This document shows, piece by piece, positions 36,617 through 47,791 of a stretch of DNA of 64,000 nucleotides. A model generated the notes under the pieces. It was not told the origin of the DNA and did no database searches. It worked only from the letters and a program-made list of their open reading frames with translations. Position 1 is the first letter of the stretch. Each line of letters opens with the position of its first letter. The position numbers were made by a program, and so were the translations under genes. This stretch comes from Rhizobium album (GTDB taxonomy: Bacteria > Pseudomonadota > Alphaproteobacteria > Rhizobiales > Rhizobiaceae), in the NCBI RefSeq assembly GCF_003122325.1, contig NZ_QFBC01000021.1:1-64000 (forward strand). Direction: 5' to 3'.

Positions 36617-39600
36617 ATGACGTCGATGGGCAGCAAAAACACACCGAAACGCGAAAAACAGATCGAAAGCGCGCGCAAGATCGCCGCGGCGACGGGGGAG
36701 GCGTTCATCGATCCCGCACTGCTCTTCGGGCGTGCCAGCAATGACGACCTGGAGCTTTATTCTCCCGAGATGCTCGCCCTTTCCGCAGCCCACGCCGCCC
36801 GCGAACTGGGCGCCTGGAACGGCAATGCCGCCCGCGTTCACGTGGAAACGCTTGCAGGCGTCGATCCGCTGGGTGTGCCCGTCTCGGTGCTGACGGTCAC
36901 GGACCGCAACATGCCTTTCCTCTACGACTCGGTCATGGGCGAGGTTACCTCTTCTTATCGCGACATCCATCTCGCCGTTCATCCGATCCTGCTGCGGCAG
37001 GCCGACGGGGAAGTCACCCTGTATTCCGCCGATCGCCCCGGCACGCCGGAAAGCCGGGTCAGCCACATTCAGCTGCATCTGGCGCCGCTGACGGCGGAGC
37101 AGGCGGCCGATCTGGTAAACCGCCTGACACACCTGCTCAACCAGGTGCATGTCGCCGTCGACGGCTGGCAGCCGATGCTGTCGCGCCTGGACACGGTGAT
37201 GAGCGAGCTCGCCGCCTTCGGCGGCACCCGCCGCAAGACCGACCGCGACGAGGCCTATGCCTTCCTCGACTGGCTGCGCCAGGACAATTTCACCTTCCTC
37301 GGCATGCGCGACTACGTCTATTCCGGCAAGGGCGAAGAGGCGAAGATCGAGCGCGACAAGGGCACCGGCCTCGGCATCCTCTCCGATCCCGATGTCCGCG
37401 TGCTGCGCCAGGGCAAGGACGCGGTGATGACCACCCCGGAAATCCTCGCCTTCCTGCAGGGGCCGGATTTCCTGATCGTCACCAAGGCCAACGTCAAGTC
37501 CGTCGTGCATCGTCGCGCCTACATGGATTACATCGGCGTCAAGCGTTTCGACGAGGAGGGCAATGTCGTCGGCGAGCTGCGCATCGTCGGCCTGTTCACC
37601 TCGACGGCCTATACTTATGCCGCCGCACAGATCCCGCTGCTGCGTTCCAAGGTCGAGAAGGTCATCGACCATTTCGGTTTCGACCCGAAGAGCCATTCCG
37701 GCAAGACGCTGCAGAACACCTTGGAATCCTATCCGCGCGACGATCTGTTCCAGATCGATACCAGCCTGCTGGCGCGTTTCTGCGAACAGATCAACGAACT
37801 GTCCGAACGGCCGCGCGTGCGCGTGCTGCCGCGCATCGATCATTTCGACCGTTTCGTATCGGTGATCGTCTACGTGCCGCGCGAGGAATACAATTCCGTC
37901 GTCCGGGAAAAGATCGGCGACTATCTGAAGACCGTCTATGACGGCCGGGTTTCCGCCTATTATCCGGCTTTCCCCGAGGGTGGCGTCGCCCGGGTGCATT
38001 TCATCATCGGCCGCTCCGCCGGCGCCACGCCGCGCATCCCGCAGGCCAGGCTGGAGGAAACGATCCGCCGCATCGCCTCGCGCTGGGACGAGCGCTTTGC
38101 GGCGTTGGCCGGACCGAAAGCCCCGGCGATCGACGTCGGCCAGGCCTACCAGGAAGCGTTCACGCCTGAGGACACGGTTGCCGACCTCGCCAACATCACC
38201 GCCTGCGCCGAAGGTGCAGCGATCCGCATCGGCTTCCATAACCGCGACAGCGACGGCGTCAAAACCCTGTCGCTGCGGATCTTCCACGGCCGCCAGAACC
38301 TCGCCCTGTCACGCCGCGTGCCGCTGCTCGAAAACCTCGGCTTCAACGTCATCAGCGAACGCACCTTCGACATTCATGTCGCCCGTAAGGACGGTGAGGC
38401 CCTGGTGGTGCTGCACGACATGATCCTCGAGACGGCAAACGGCCGCCGGGTCGACCTCGCCAGGCACGGCAAGGTTCTGGAGGATGCCTTCATCGCCGCC
38501 TTCGAAGGCCGCATCGACAATGACGGCTTCAACCGTCTCATCCTTTCGGCAGATCTCAACGGCCGCGAAGTGACGGTGCTGCGCGCCTATGCCCGCTATC
38601 TGCGGCAGACGGGCATCGCCTATTCGCAGGATTATATCGCCGACACGCTCGGGAAATATCCGGCAATCGCCGCGCTGATCTTCCAGTTGTTCAACACCAT
38701 GCTGGCCCCCGATCTCGCCGAAAAGGTCCGCATCAAGAAACTCACGGAGCTGCACCAGAAGATCGAGACGGCGCTCGCCTCCGTGCCGAGCCTCGACGAC
38801 GACCGCATCCTGCGCCGCTTCGTCAACGCCATCGATTCGACGCTGCGGACCAACTATTTCCAGCACAACGCCGATGGTTCGCCGAAGGCGATGCTCGCCT
38901 TCAAGCTCGATCCGAAACTGCTGGACGGCCTGCCGGAACCGCGGCCTTTCCGCGAAATCTTCGTCTACGGCGTCGAGGTGGAAGGCGTGCACCTGCGCTT
39001 CGGCAAGGTGGCGCGCGGCGGCCTGCGCTGGTCGGACCGCGCCCAGGACTACCGCACCGAAGTGCTCGGCCTCGTCAAGGCGCAGCAGGTCAAGAACGCC
39101 GTCATCGTGCCGGTCGGCGCCAAGGGCGGCTTCCTCCCCAAGCAGCTGCCGGTGGGCGGCAGCCGCGACGCGGTCTTCGCCGCCGGCACCGAGGCCTACA
39201 AGACCTACATCCGCACGATGCTGTCGATCACCGACAATATCGTCGGCACCGACATCGTGCCGCCGGCCGATACCTTGCGGCTTGACGGCGACGACCCCTA
39301 TTTCGTCGTTGCCGCCGACAAGGGCACGGCGACCTTCTCCGATACGGCCAACGGGCTTGCCCAGGAAGCCGGCTTCTGGCTCGACGACGCATTCGCCTCC
39401 GGCGGTTCGGCCGGCTACGACCACAAGAAGATGGGCATCACCGCCCGCGGCGCCTGGGAAACCGTCAAGCGCCACTTCCGCGAATTCGACATCGACATCC
39501 AGACGACGCCCTTCACCGTCGCCGGCGTCGGCGACATGTCGGGCGACGTCTTCGGCAACGGCATGCTGCTGTCGGAAAAGATCCGGCTGATCGCCGCCTT

Positions 39601-41410
39601 CGACCATCGCGACATCTTCATCGATCCCGATCCGGACATGGCTACCACCTTTGCCGAGCGCAAGCGGCTGTTTGGCCTGCCGCGGTCGAGCTGGCAGGAT
39701 TTCGACCGTTCGCGCCTGTCCGCCGGCGGCATGATCATCTCGCGTTCGGAAAAATCCGTCAGCCTGACGCCGCAGGCGGCAGCCGCCATCGGCCTCGACA
39801 AGACGGTGGCGACGCCCTTCGAAATCATGAGCACCATCCTGCGGGCGCAGGTCGATCTCCTGTGGTTCGGCGGCATCGGCACCTATATCAAGGCGCTGAA
39901 TGAAACCGATACGGATGTCGGCGACCGTGCCAACGACCCGATCCGCGTCACCGCCGACGAGGTGCGCGCCCGCGTCATCGGCGAGGGCGCCAACCTTGGC
40001 GTGACGCAGCGCGGCCGCATCGCCTACTCGCTGAAGGGCGGCCGCTGCAACTCGGACGCCATCGACAACTCGGCCGGCGTCAATTCGTCCGACGTCGAGG
40101 TCAACATCAAGATCGCCCTGTCGATCCCGATGCAGGACGGCCGCCTGCCGCGGCCGAAACGCAACCAGCTGCTCTCCTCGATGACCGACGAGGTCGCTGC
40201 CCTGGTGCTGCGCAACAACTACCTGCAGTCGCTGGCGATCTCGATGACGGAGCGAAAAGGGCAGGGCAACGCCGAAGAACTGAGCCGGCTCATGAACGTG
40301 CTGGAAGCGGCCGGCCAGCTGAACCGCAAGGTGGAAGTCCTGCCGGACAATGCGGCGCTCGCCGAACGGTATGCCGCCGGAAAGCCGTTGACGCGGCCGG
40401 AGATCGGCGTGCTGCTCTCTTACGCCAAGCTCGTGCTCTTCGACGCGCTGATCTCCGGCGACCTGCCTGACGATGCAGCCTTCCAGAGCGTGCTGATGCA
40501 GTATTTCCCGGGCAAGATGCAGAAGGCCTATGCCGGCGACATCGCCGCCCACCGCCTGCGCCGTGAAATCATCGCCACCGTGCTCGCCAACGAGGTCATC
40601 AACCGCGGCGGTCCCGGTTTTGTGGTGCAGATGAGCGATGCGACGGGTGCGACCTCTTCCGAAGTGGTCAAGGCTGCCTCGCTGGCACGCGACGGTTTCG
40701 GCCTGACCCGCCTCTGGGCCGAAACCGATGCGCTGGACGGCAAGATCGGCGGCCAGGCACAGAACCGCCTCTATGCCGATATCGGCAGCTTCTATGCCGG
40801 CATTACCCGGCTGATCCTCAAGACCGGCTTGGAAAAAGGCACGGTCGAGGAAGCCGGCGCCCGGCTGCTGGCGGGCGTCAAGGGGTTGAAGTCGAGCATC
40901 CAGTCCGTCATGCCGGCGGACATGGCGAAGGAGGTCGAGGAGCGGGAAGCGGAATACGTGGCGTCCGGCGTGCCGGAAGCGCTGGCCAAGGATGTCGCCG
41001 GCCTGCTCGGCCTCGTCCTGACGCCGGAGATCATGCAGATCGCCGCCCGCACCGGTCACAATCTCGTGCGCGCCGCCGAATGCTATTTTGCGGTGTCGCA
41101 GACCTTCCGCATCGGCCGGCTGCTCGCCGGCGGCCAGCGCATCATGCCCGCCGATCATTACGAGAACCTGGCGCTGTCCCGCAGCCTCGACCAGATCTCG
41201 GCGGCACGGCGCGACATCGTCACGACGGCGCTGACGCGTCATCCGAAGGAGAAGCAGCCGGTCCAGGCCTGGCAGGCGGAAGATCGCATTCGCATCAACC
41301 GTCTCGGCGAACAGCTGGTGCTGCTCGGCGACAGCGGCGATGCCAGCCTTGCCAAGCTGACCGTCGCCGCCGGCCTGCTTGGCGACCTGGCCCGGGGCCT
41401 GACGGAATGA
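36617..41410 (+). CDS. gdhB: NAD-specific glutamate dehydrogenase, large (180-kDa) type
   Basis: A 1597-residue enzyme that oxidises glutamate to 2-oxoglutarate and ammonia with NAD, mainly catabolic. The N-terminal half (about 1-700) holds ACT-like regulatory segments. The catalytic core includes VHLRFGKVARGGLRWSDRAQ, VPVGAKGGFLPKQLP and the dinucleotide region GIGTYIKALNETDTDVGDRA. Length matches the large GDH class. Two start codons (36617, 36626) are possible. It is followed by a UMF1 transporter 34 bases on. Long antisense frames here are shadows. Confidence 0.95.
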   Translation: MTSMGSKNTPKREKQIESARKIAAATGEAFIDPALLFGRASNDDLELYSPEMLALSAAHAARELGAWNGNAARVHVETLAGVDPLGVPVSVLTVTDRNMPFLYDSVMGEVTSSYRDIHLAVHPILLRQADGEVTLYSADRPGTPESRVSHIQLHLAPLTAEQAADLVNRLTHLLNQVHVAVDGWQPMLSRLDTVMSELAAFGGTRRKTDRDEAYAFLDWLRQDNFTFLGMRDYVYSGKGEEAKIERDKGTGLGILSDPDVRVLRQGKDAVMTTPEILAFLQGPDFLIVTKANVKSVVHRRAYMDYIGVKRFDEEGNVVGELRIVGLFTSTAYTYAAAQIPLLRSKVEKVIDHFGFDPKSHSGKTLQNTLESYPRDDLFQIDTSLLARFCEQINELSERPRVRVLPRIDHFDRFVSVIVYVPREEYNSVVREKIGDYLKTVYDGRVSAYYPAFPEGGVARVHFIIGRSAGATPRIPQARLEETIRRIASRWDERFAALAGPKAPAIDVGQAYQEAFTPEDTVADLANITACAEGAAIRIGFHNRDSDGVKTLSLRIFHGRQNLALSRRVPLLENLGFNVISERTFDIHVARKDGEALVVLHDMILETANGRRVDLARHGKVLEDAFIAAFEGRIDNDGFNRLILSADLNGREVTVLRAYARYLRQTGIAYSQDYIADTLGKYPAIAALIFQLFNTMLAPDLAEKVRIKKLTELHQKIETALASVPSLDDDRILRRFVNAIDSTLRTNYFQHNADGSPKAMLAFKLDPKLLDGLPEPRPFREIFVYGVEVEGVHLRFGKVARGGLRWSDRAQDYRTEVLGLVKAQQVKNAVIVPVGAKGGFLPKQLPVGGSRDAVFAAGTEAYKTYIRTMLSITDNIVGTDIVPPADTLRLDGDDPYFVVAADKGTATFSDTANGLAQEAGFWLDDAFASGGSAGYDHKKMGITARGAWETVKRHFREFDIDIQTTPFTVAGVGDMSGDVFGNGMLLSEKIRLIAAFDHRDIFIDPDPDMATTFAERKRLFGLPRSSWQDFDRSRLSAGGMIISRSEKSVSLTPQAAAAIGLDKTVATPFEIMSTILRAQVDLLWFGGIGTYIKALNETDTDVGDRANDPIRVTADEVRARVIGEGANLGVTQRGRIAYSLKGGRCNSDAIDNSAGVNSSDVEVNIKIALSIPMQDGRLPRPKRNQLLSSMTDEVAALVLRNNYLQSLAISMTERKGQGNAEELSRLMNVLEAAGQLNRKVEVLPDNAALAERYAAGKPLTRPEIGVLLSYAKLVLFDALISGDLPDDAAFQSVLMQYFPGKMQKAYAGDIAAHRLRREIIATVLANEVINRGGPGFVVQMSDATGATSSEVVKAASLARDGFGLTRLWAETDALDGKIGGQAQNRLYADIGSFYAGITRLILKTGLEKGTVEEAGARLLAGVKGLKSSIQSVMPADMAKEVEEREAEYVASGVPEALAKDVAGLLGLVLTPEIMQIAARTGHNLVRAAECYFAVSQTFRIGRLLAGGQRIMPADHYENLALSRSLDQISAARRDIVTTALTRHPKEKQPVQAWQAEDRIRINRLGEQLVLLGDSGDASLAKLTVAAGLLGDLARGLTE

Positions 41411-41444
41411 CGCCATACGCTCCGACGGCAGGGAGAAGGACAGC

Positions 41445-42839
41445 GTGACGAGCTTGGCAACGGAAACGCTGCCAAGATCCTCACGGGGCATCTGGGGCTG
41501 GATGCTCTTCGACTGGGCCGCCCAGCCGTTCTTCACCGTGGTGACGACCTTCATCTTCGGTCCCTATTTTGTCGCGCGCCTGACGGAAGATCCCGTGGGC
41601 GCGCAAGCGGCCTGGAGCAACATGGCGACGGTTTCGGCGATCATCATCGCCGTCCTGTCGCCGATCCTCGGCTCGATCGCCGACCAGTCCGGCGCCAGAA
41701 AGCCGTGGATCGCCTTTTTCGCGGCGATCAAGATCGTCAGCCTGTGCCTGCTCTGGTTTGCCGAACCCGGCTCGCCGATCATCTATCCGATCGTCTTCAT
41801 GGTGCTGGCATCGATCTCGGCGGAGTTTTCGATCGTCTTCAACGATTCGATGATGACGCGGCTGGTCGACAAGCGGGATGTCGGGCGCATTTCCAACCTC
41901 GCCTGGGGCCTCGGTTACCTCGGCGGCATGATCGTGCTGATCACCGTCGTGGCGTTCCTGGCCGCCAATCCCGAGAGCGGAAAAACGCTTCTCGGGCTCG
42001 ATCCGCTGTTCGGACTGGATGCCAAAGCTGGAGAGGATGCGCGGATCACCGGACCGATTTCCGCCGTCTGGTACCTGCTGTTCATCCTGCCGATGTTCTT
42101 CTTCACACCGGATGCGCCGCGCGGGCTGCCGTTTGCCGCCGCCGTTCGCACCGGGTTGCGCGAGCTCGGTACGACGCTCGGCGAACTCAAGCACAGGGCC
42201 GGCATCCTGCGGTTTCTCGTGGCGCGCATGCTCTATCAGGATGGCGTCAACGGCCTTTTGATCCTGGGCGGCACCTTCGCCGCCGCCATGTTCGGCTGGG
42301 CGACGATCGAGATCGGCGTTTTCGGCATCATTCTCAATGTCGTCGCCATCTTCGGCTGCTGGGCCGCCGGCAGCATCGACCGGCATCTCGGCTCCAAGGT
42401 CACGGTCCTGATCAGCCTCGTGCTGCTGCTCGCCGCCACCTTCGGCATGGTCTCGACGGGGCAGGGCTTCACGCTCTTCGGACTCGTGCAGCTTCCCACC
42501 GCCGACGGCGGCGGCCTGTTCGGCACCGCTGCGGAAAAGATCTACCTGCTCTACGGATTATTGGTCGGCCTGTCCTTCGGTCCGGTCCAGGCGTCGTCGC
42601 GGTCCTATCTGGCGCGCAGCGTCAGCCCCTCGGAAGCCGGGCGTTATTTCGGCATCTATGCGCTGTCGGGCCGCGCCACCAGCTTCATGGCAACGCTGAG
42701 CTTCTCGCTCGTCACCTATTGGAGCGGCTCCGCCCGCTTCGGCATGGCGACGCTGCTTGTCTTCCTGCTGGCAGGGCTGATCCTGCTGGTTGCAACACCT
42801 TATCCTGCCGAAAAAACGAAAGAGCCGGCTGGGACATGA
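41445..42839 (+). CDS. UMF1-type MFS transporter
   Basis: A 464-residue membrane protein of the UMF1/Atg22-like branch of the major facilitator superfamily. It begins GIWGWMLFDWAAQPFFTVV and has ILGSIADQSGARKPWIAF and SLVLLLAATFGMV among about 11-12 helices. The start is GTG, with AGGGAGAAGGA upstream. Substrate is unknown. It follows glutamate dehydrogenase with a small gap, so readthrough is plausible; amino-acid export is an attractive but unproven role. Confidence 0.82.
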   Translation: MTSLATETLPRSSRGIWGWMLFDWAAQPFFTVVTTFIFGPYFVARLTEDPVGAQAAWSNMATVSAIIIAVLSPILGSIADQSGARKPWIAFFAAIKIVSLCLLWFAEPGSPIIYPIVFMVLASISAEFSIVFNDSMMTRLVDKRDVGRISNLAWGLGYLGGMIVLITVVAFLAANPESGKTLLGLDPLFGLDAKAGEDARITGPISAVWYLLFILPMFFFTPDAPRGLPFAAAVRTGLRELGTTLGELKHRAGILRFLVARMLYQDGVNGLLILGGTFAAAMFGWATIEIGVFGIILNVVAIFGCWAAGSIDRHLGSKVTVLISLVLLLAATFGMVSTGQGFTLFGLVQLPTADGGGLFGTAAEKIYLLYGLLVGLSFGPVQASSRSYLARSVSPSEAGRYFGIYALSGRATSFMATLSFSLVTYWSGSARFGMATLLVFLLAGLILLVATPYPAEKTKEPAGT

Positions 42840-42860
42840 CCCGGCCGGCTCGATCTTTTT
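42822..42860. terminator. Bidirectional terminator between the UMF1 gene and purH
   Basis: An 8-bp stem GAGCCGGC/GCCGGCTC (42822-42829 and 42844-42851) with a 14-base loop. T runs lie on both sides (CTTTTT on plus; TTTCGTTTTTT on minus). Confidence 0.7.
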
Positions 42861-42898
42861 ACGCCGCACCGGAAGCAGACCGGAACGGCTCAAAAATA

Positions 42899-44515
42899 TC
42901 AGTGACGGAAATGCCGCATGCCGGTGAAGACCATGGCGATGCCATGGGCGTCGGCCGCAGCAATCACCTCTTCATCACGCATGGAACCGCCTGGCTGGAT
43001 GACGGCGGTGGCACCGGCAGCGATCGCTTCCAGCAGGCCGTCGGCGAAGGGCAGGAAGGCCTCGGAGGCCACGGCCGAACCGCGGGTCGTCGGCCCGTCC
43101 CAACCGGCAGCCTTGGCCGCATCTTCCGCCTTCAGCGCCGCGATGCGCACCGAATCCACCCGGCTCATCTGCCCGGCGCCGATGCCGGCCGTCTGGCCGT
43201 TCTTGGCATAGACCACCGCATTCGACTTGACGTGCTTGGCGACGGTGAAGGCGAACTTCATGTCTTCCAGTTCCTGCGCCGTCGGCGCCCGCTTCGTCAC
43301 CACCCGCAGGTCGAGATCTTCCACCATGCCATTGTCGCGGGTCTGCACCAGCAGGCCGCCGGAGACGGTGCGGGCCGAAAGGCCACGCGAACGCGGGTCG
43401 GGCAGGCCACCGGTCACCAGAAGGCGCAGGTTGGGCTTGCGGGCGACGATCGCCTTGGCTTCGTCGCTGGCGTCAGGCGCGATGATCACTTCGGTGAACA
43501 GTTTGATGATATCTTCCGCGGCAGCGGCATCGAGTGTCTGGTTCAGCGCAATGATGCCACCGAACGCCGAAACGCTGTCGCAGGACAAGGCCCGGCGATA
43601 GGCATCGAGCAGGCTGGTGCCCGTCGCCACGCCGCAAGGATTGGCATGCTTAATGATGGCGCAGGCCGGCGCCTTGTCGGCCGGGAACTCCGAGACCAGC
43701 TCGAAGGCGGCATCGGTGTCGTTGATGTTGTTGTAGGAGAGCTGCTTGCCTTGCAGCAGCACGGCGGTGGCCACGCCGGCGCGCTTTTCGCCGGTGACGT
43801 AGAAACCGGCGCTCTGGTGCGGGTTTTCGCCGTACCGCATCTTTTCCTTCAGCACGCCGCCGATGACGCGGTGGCGCGGCATCTCGATGTCGAGGGCTTC
43901 GGCAAACCAGTTGGAAATGGCAGCATCATAGGCCGCGGTGCGGGCAAAGGCCTTGGCGGCCAGCGTCTGGCGGAAGGCGTAGGAGGTCTGGCCGTCGTCG
44001 GAACGCAGCGCCTGCATGGCAGCCGGATAATCGGCCGGATCGGTCAGGATCGTCACATAGGCATGGTTCTTGGCCGAAGCGCGGATCATCGCCGGGCCGC
44101 CGATATCGATATTCTCCACCGTCGTCGGATAATCGCCGCCGGCGGCGCGAACGTCTTCGAACGGATAGAGATTGATGACGACGAGATCGATGGATTCGAT
44201 GCCGTGTTCCTTCATCGCCGCAACATGCTCGGCATCGTCACGAATGGCCAGAAGTCCGCCATGGACACGCGGATGCAACGTCTTGACGCGGCCGTCCATG
44301 ATTTCCGGGAACCCGGTGAGTTCGGAAACGTCAGTCACCGGCAGGCCTTCGGCGGCAATCGCCTTGTGTGTGCCGCCGGTCGATAAAAGGCGAACGCCGT
44401 GGGCGATCAGGGTCTGCGCCAACTCGACGATGCCGGTCTTGTCGGAAACGGACAAAAGCGCCGTGCGGATCTTGACCTTGTCAGGGGCGGGGATTTTTTT
44501 GGAAACGACAGCCAT
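42899..44515 (-). CDS. purH: Bifunctional AICAR transformylase / IMP cyclohydrolase
   Basis: It catalyses the last two steps of IMP synthesis. The 538-residue protein begins [20 protein letters not shown]. The N-terminal MGS-like cyclohydrolase domain (about 15-200) shows [30 protein letters not shown] and [13 protein letters not shown]. The transformylase domain has [11 protein letters not shown] as [13 protein letters not shown] and [19 protein letters not shown]. Upstream in-frame ATG at 44569 is less likely. The downstream neighbour in its transcript is unrelated. Confidence 0.96.
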   Translation of the reverse strand: MAVVSKKIPAPDKVKIRTALLSVSDKTGIVELAQTLIAHGVRLLSTGGTHKAIAAEGLPVTDVSELTGFPEIMDGRVKTLHPRVHGGLLAIRDDAEHVAAMKEHGIESIDLVVINLYPFEDVRAAGGDYPTTVENIDIGGPAMIRASAKNHAYVTILTDPADYPAAMQALRSDDGQTSYAFRQTLAAKAFARTAAYDAAISNWFAEALDIEMPRHRVIGGVLKEKMRYGENPHQSAGFYVTGEKRAGVATAVLLQGKQLSYNNINDTDAAFELVSEFPADKAPACAIIKHANPCGVATGTSLLDAYRRALSCDSVSAFGGIIALNQTLDAAAAEDIIKLFTEVIIAPDASDEAKAIVARKPNLRLLVTGGLPDPRSRGLSARTVSGGLLVQTRDNGMVEDLDLRVVTKRAPTAQELEDMKFAFTVAKHVKSNAVVYAKNGQTAGIGAGQMSRVDSVRIAALKAEDAAKAAGWDGPTTRGSAVASEAFLPFADGLLEAIAAGATAVIQPGGSMRDEEVIAAADAHGIAMVFTGMRHFRH

Positions 44516-44593
44516 GAACGTGCTCCGGATAGCCTGCAGCGGAAATTGCGATCGAGGGTCGCCTATCACAGCTTGGCGCCGGAGGGAACGAAA

Positions 44594-46279
44594 CTATTTC
44601 TGCCGCGCCAGTTCCCAGCGGATTTCCGCCACGGCGACGGCGGAGAAGGCAATTTCCAGCTGCTCGGATTGGCGCACGCCGGAGGAATCGGCAAAAAACA
44701 CGTCCTCGGTGATCTCGATAATCTGCCCCGGCACCGAAAACAGCCAGGTTTCCCCGTCCGGAGCGCTGAGCAGAATGCTGTCCTCGCTCTTCGGAACGAT
44801 GTCGATGGCCGGGTGGACGTGAAATCGCAGAACGACATCCCTCGTATCGCTGCCGCCGGCATTGCGTCCCGGGATGGGCAGGAACCGGTCGAAACCGCTT
44901 AGTCGCGTCCCGTTTGCCGAAAGCCGGAACTCGCGTTCGTGCAGCACGCCGAAAGGCAGGGCATAACCGTTGTGCGACGCCACAAGGCAATCGCTGCCGT
45001 CGGCGGTATCGACCCGCGACACCTCGACGGCCGAAACGCCGGCAACCATGACCGGCCCCAGAAATTCCGACTGCGACAGGCGCGACGACGAGGTGTCGTT
45101 GAGAACCGCGGTCGAATGCGCTGCCGTCGACCGCGCCATCTGGCGATAGGCGTCGGCAGCGAATTTCGGCGCGCCGCAATTGGTGATGAAGCGGTGCCGG
45201 CCCGACGACATCTCGAAGGACAGGCATCCGGCATGCGCCAGACGCGACAGGTCGACCGATTGCGGACAGCCGGTATCGACGATCACCACCGTATTGCCGG
45301 CCGAAAGACGATGGTAAGCAAGATCCGGCAGCATACGGAACGGCTGGCCCGATGTCTCGTCATACCGCAGCACCGACATCAGCTCGTTGGCGAGCGTCGA
45401 CGTCGCACCGTTGAACAAGGCGAGGTCGCCACCCTGGTGGCGGAAGAAACGCAAGGCCGGATACATGCGGTCGATACCGGGGATCAGCTTGGCGGGAACA
45501 TCGTGGCCAAGATTGACATAGGTCTGGCGCAGCGGCAGCAGATCGAGCAACAGGTCGAGCGCCGTCCTTGGATTGCGGGAGACATGACCGCCATCCGGCA
45601 GGATCTGGCGTTCGATTTCCCGGTCGAGCTCCATTCCCGCCCGCCGCAGCGCCGAGGCGCGAACCGGCATGGCGACCGATGCCATGGCCAATGCGATGCG
45701 GGCGCGGAACCGCGCCTCCGCATCCGGGCTATGGCGCGCCATGCGCCGGAGATACCGGATCTGCACCGCCAGGCTTTTCATGAAGCGCCGGTAAAATCCG
45801 CTCTCCACGCCCTGCAACACGACGGGCGAATGGGACAGCCAGGAGATGAGCCGCTGCGCCGTGACATCGAGATCCCAGGCGACACCGCCGACGCGACGGC
45901 CATGCATATGGATCCACTGATCGACGATGGCGCGGGCATTCGAACAGGCATTGTCCGTCTTATCGGCGCGGATATGGCGAAGCCAGGTAAAACCGTGAAG
46001 CCTGTGTGCGAAAGCCCGCGAAGGCATGTCCATCACGAAGGGCGATTCGCCATTGGTGGCGAGTACGCGGCCGGCAAGCGGAAAGCGCCCTTCCAGGATT
46101 TCTTCGGCGACGAAGGGATCGATGATCCTGAGATCGGTGGGGGCGACGATCAGCCGTTCCGGAATCTGCACGGAAGACCGTGTCAGCCGGAAGCGCATCA
46201 GCGCAAACCGGCGCCTTGTCCGTCGCCACGTTTCACGCAAATACAGGTAGAAGAGGTGCCGACGGCTCGCAAGCTTCAT
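44594..46279 (-). CDS. Heparinase II/III family protein
   Basis: About 561 residues. The N-terminal two-thirds is helical (alpha/alpha toroid, WLRHIRADKTDNACSNARAI, WDLDVTAQRLISWLSH), and the C-terminal part is the beta-sandwich heparinase II/III domain (GRHRFITNCGAPK, DTSSSRLSQSEFLG, LRFHVHPAID). Characterised relatives are polysaccharide lyases; in rhizobia this copy next to purH is common and its substrate is unknown. No signal peptide is seen with ATG 46279; ATGs at 46306 and 46324 are alternatives. Confidence 0.8.
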   Translation of the reverse strand: MKLASRRHLFYLYLRETWRRTRRRFALMRFRLTRSSVQIPERLIVAPTDLRIIDPFVAEEILEGRFPLAGRVLATNGESPFVMDMPSRAFAHRLHGFTWLRHIRADKTDNACSNARAIVDQWIHMHGRRVGGVAWDLDVTAQRLISWLSHSPVVLQGVESGFYRRFMKSLAVQIRYLRRMARHSPDAEARFRARIALAMASVAMPVRASALRRAGMELDREIERQILPDGGHVSRNPRTALDLLLDLLPLRQTYVNLGHDVPAKLIPGIDRMYPALRFFRHQGGDLALFNGATSTLANELMSVLRYDETSGQPFRMLPDLAYHRLSAGNTVVIVDTGCPQSVDLSRLAHAGCLSFEMSSGRHRFITNCGAPKFAADAYRQMARSTAAHSTAVLNDTSSSRLSQSEFLGPVMVAGVSAVEVSRVDTADGSDCLVASHNGYALPFGVLHEREFRLSANGTRLSGFDRFLPIPGRNAGGSDTRDVVLRFHVHPAIDIVPKSEDSILLSAPDGETWLFSVPGQIIEITEDVFFADSSGVRQSEQLEIAFSAVAVAEIRWELARQK

Positions 46280-46393
46280 GTGAGATTGTTTACTCCGCCG
46301 ACCCATGGATAAAGCGTTGGACAAGTTGCGTCAATTCGGCACGCGGGCGTGCCGGCATTCGTCCACTGGCTTATAACGGCTAATAGGCTGATT

Positions 46394-47791
46394 TTATTGG
46401 CTGCGCTGCAACACAACGGCATAAAATCCATCCAGCCCGCCGGCAAACCCTTCGTGAGCCGGCAACATGGCCGGCGTCGTGCGGAATGCGCCTTCGGCGG
46501 AGATCGCGTCTTCGAGGCCCGGCCAGTCCGTCGCGGCGACCGGAACACGGCGGACATCCGGCAGTTCGGCAAGGATACGCGCCACCATCGCCTCGCCTTC
46601 GAGCGGGTCGAGCGAGCAATTGGAGAAGACGACGAGGCCACCCGGCTTGACGAGCGTCAGGGCATGGCGGAGCAGCCGCTCCTGCACCGTCGCCAGCTTG
46701 GCGATATCCTGATGCCCCTTGGTCCAGAGCACATCGGGATGACGGCGCGTCGTGCCCGTGGACGAGCAGGGCGCATCGAGCAGGGCCGCGTCGAACAGTT
46801 CCTCGGGCTGGAAGGAGGCCATGTCGGCCTCCACCGTCCGTGCCGAAAAACCGAGCCGCGCCAGATTGCCGTCCAGCCGTTTCAGGCGATTGGCAGAGAG
46901 ATCGAGCGCCGTCACCTCGGCGCCGGCCAGGATAAGCTGCGCCGTCTTGCCGCCCGGCGCGGCACAGAGATCGACGACCCGCTTGCCGGCAAGCGGACCG
47001 AACAGCCGGGCCGGCAGGCTCGCCGCCGCATCCTGCACCCACCATTGTCCTTCCGAAAAACCGGGAAGATCGGCAACGCTGCCATCGAAGGCGGCAAGCC
47101 GCACGCTGCCGGTGGGCAACACGATGCCGCCGAGCTTTTCCGCCCAGTAAGCCGCATCGCCCTTCACTGTCAGGTCGATGGCGGCGGGGCTGGTCTGCGC
47201 TTCGGAAATCCGCGCCGCCGCCTCACGACCATAGACCGCGGAAAGCCGGTCGAAAAACCATGACGGCATGGCGGGGATGGCAGCTGTCTGCGCCAGCAAG
47301 GCATCCTTCTCGCGCGCCATACGGCGCAAGACGGCGTTGACAAGGCCGGCAAAACGCCGGTTGCGCGGATCGCGGTTGGCCTGCTCCACGGCAAGGTCCA
47401 CCGCCGAATGATCCGGCACGTCGAGATAGAGGATCTGTGCGGCGGCAACGGTCAAGACATGATCGAGAGCACGCGCGCCTTCGGGCAGCGGCGAGTCGAG
47501 CAGCGACGACAGCATCGCGCCGATGCGCGGCAGATGACGCAGCGCCGAGTTGAGAATGGCGCGCACCAAAGCGCGGTCGGCATCGTTCAACGCCTTGTAG
47601 GCCGGATTGCCATGTTCGGCATCGAGCATGCCGTCCAGAGAGACCCGCCGATCGACGACAGCGCCCAAAAGCTTGGCCGCCGCCGCCCGCGCTTCGAGAC
47701 CCGGCTTGTCGTCGGGACCGCTCGTTGCGTTGGTGGTGGCAGGCTGCTTTTTGCGCGGCCGGCGAAATGCCGGCTTGTTCTGTGACGTCAA
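46394..47791 (-). CDS. rsmB: RsmB-family 16S rRNA m5C methyltransferase
   Basis: A 465-residue protein combining an N-terminal NusB-like RNA-binding domain (about 35-165) and a SAM methyltransferase domain. It has [20 protein letters not shown] for SAM binding, and two key cysteines in [18 protein letters not shown] and [12 protein letters not shown]. In E. coli RsmB methylates C967 of 16S rRNA; the exact target here is inferred. The start is TTG at 47791, overlapping the htpX stop (TTGA), so translation is coupled. Confidence 0.88.
   Translation of the reverse strand: MTSQNKPAFRRPRKKQPATTNATSGPDDKPGLEARAAAAKLLGAVVDRRVSLDGMLDAEHGNPAYKALNDADRALVRAILNSALRHLPRIGAMLSSLLDSPLPEGARALDHVLTVAAAQILYLDVPDHSAVDLAVEQANRDPRNRRFAGLVNAVLRRMAREKDALLAQTAAIPAMPSWFFDRLSAVYGREAAARISEAQTSPAAIDLTVKGDAAYWAEKLGGIVLPTGSVRLAAFDGSVADLPGFSEGQWWVQDAAASLPARLFGPLAGKRVVDLCAAPGGKTAQLILAGAEVTALDLSANRLKRLDGNLARLGFSARTVEADMASFQPEELFDAALLDAPCSSTGTTRRHPDVLWTKGHQDIAKLATVQERLLRHALTLVKPGGLVVFSNCSLDPLEGEAMVARILAELPDVRRVPVAATDWPGLEDAISAEGAFRTTPAMLPAHEGFAGGLDGFYAVVLQRSQ

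Noticed and set aside
36837-36852. CACGTG-containing sequence in the glutamate dehydrogenase gene considered as parS
   Set aside because: Only the central hexamer and a few flanking bases agree; the outer palindrome is absent.
36590-41554. Minus-strand frames of 565 and 1081 codons
   Set aside because: Both are antisense to the glutamate dehydrogenase gene, a result of strong GC bias at third positions.
41705-44386. 893-codon plus-strand frame
   Set aside because: It crosses the UMF1 gene in another frame and then purH antisense; no homology visible.
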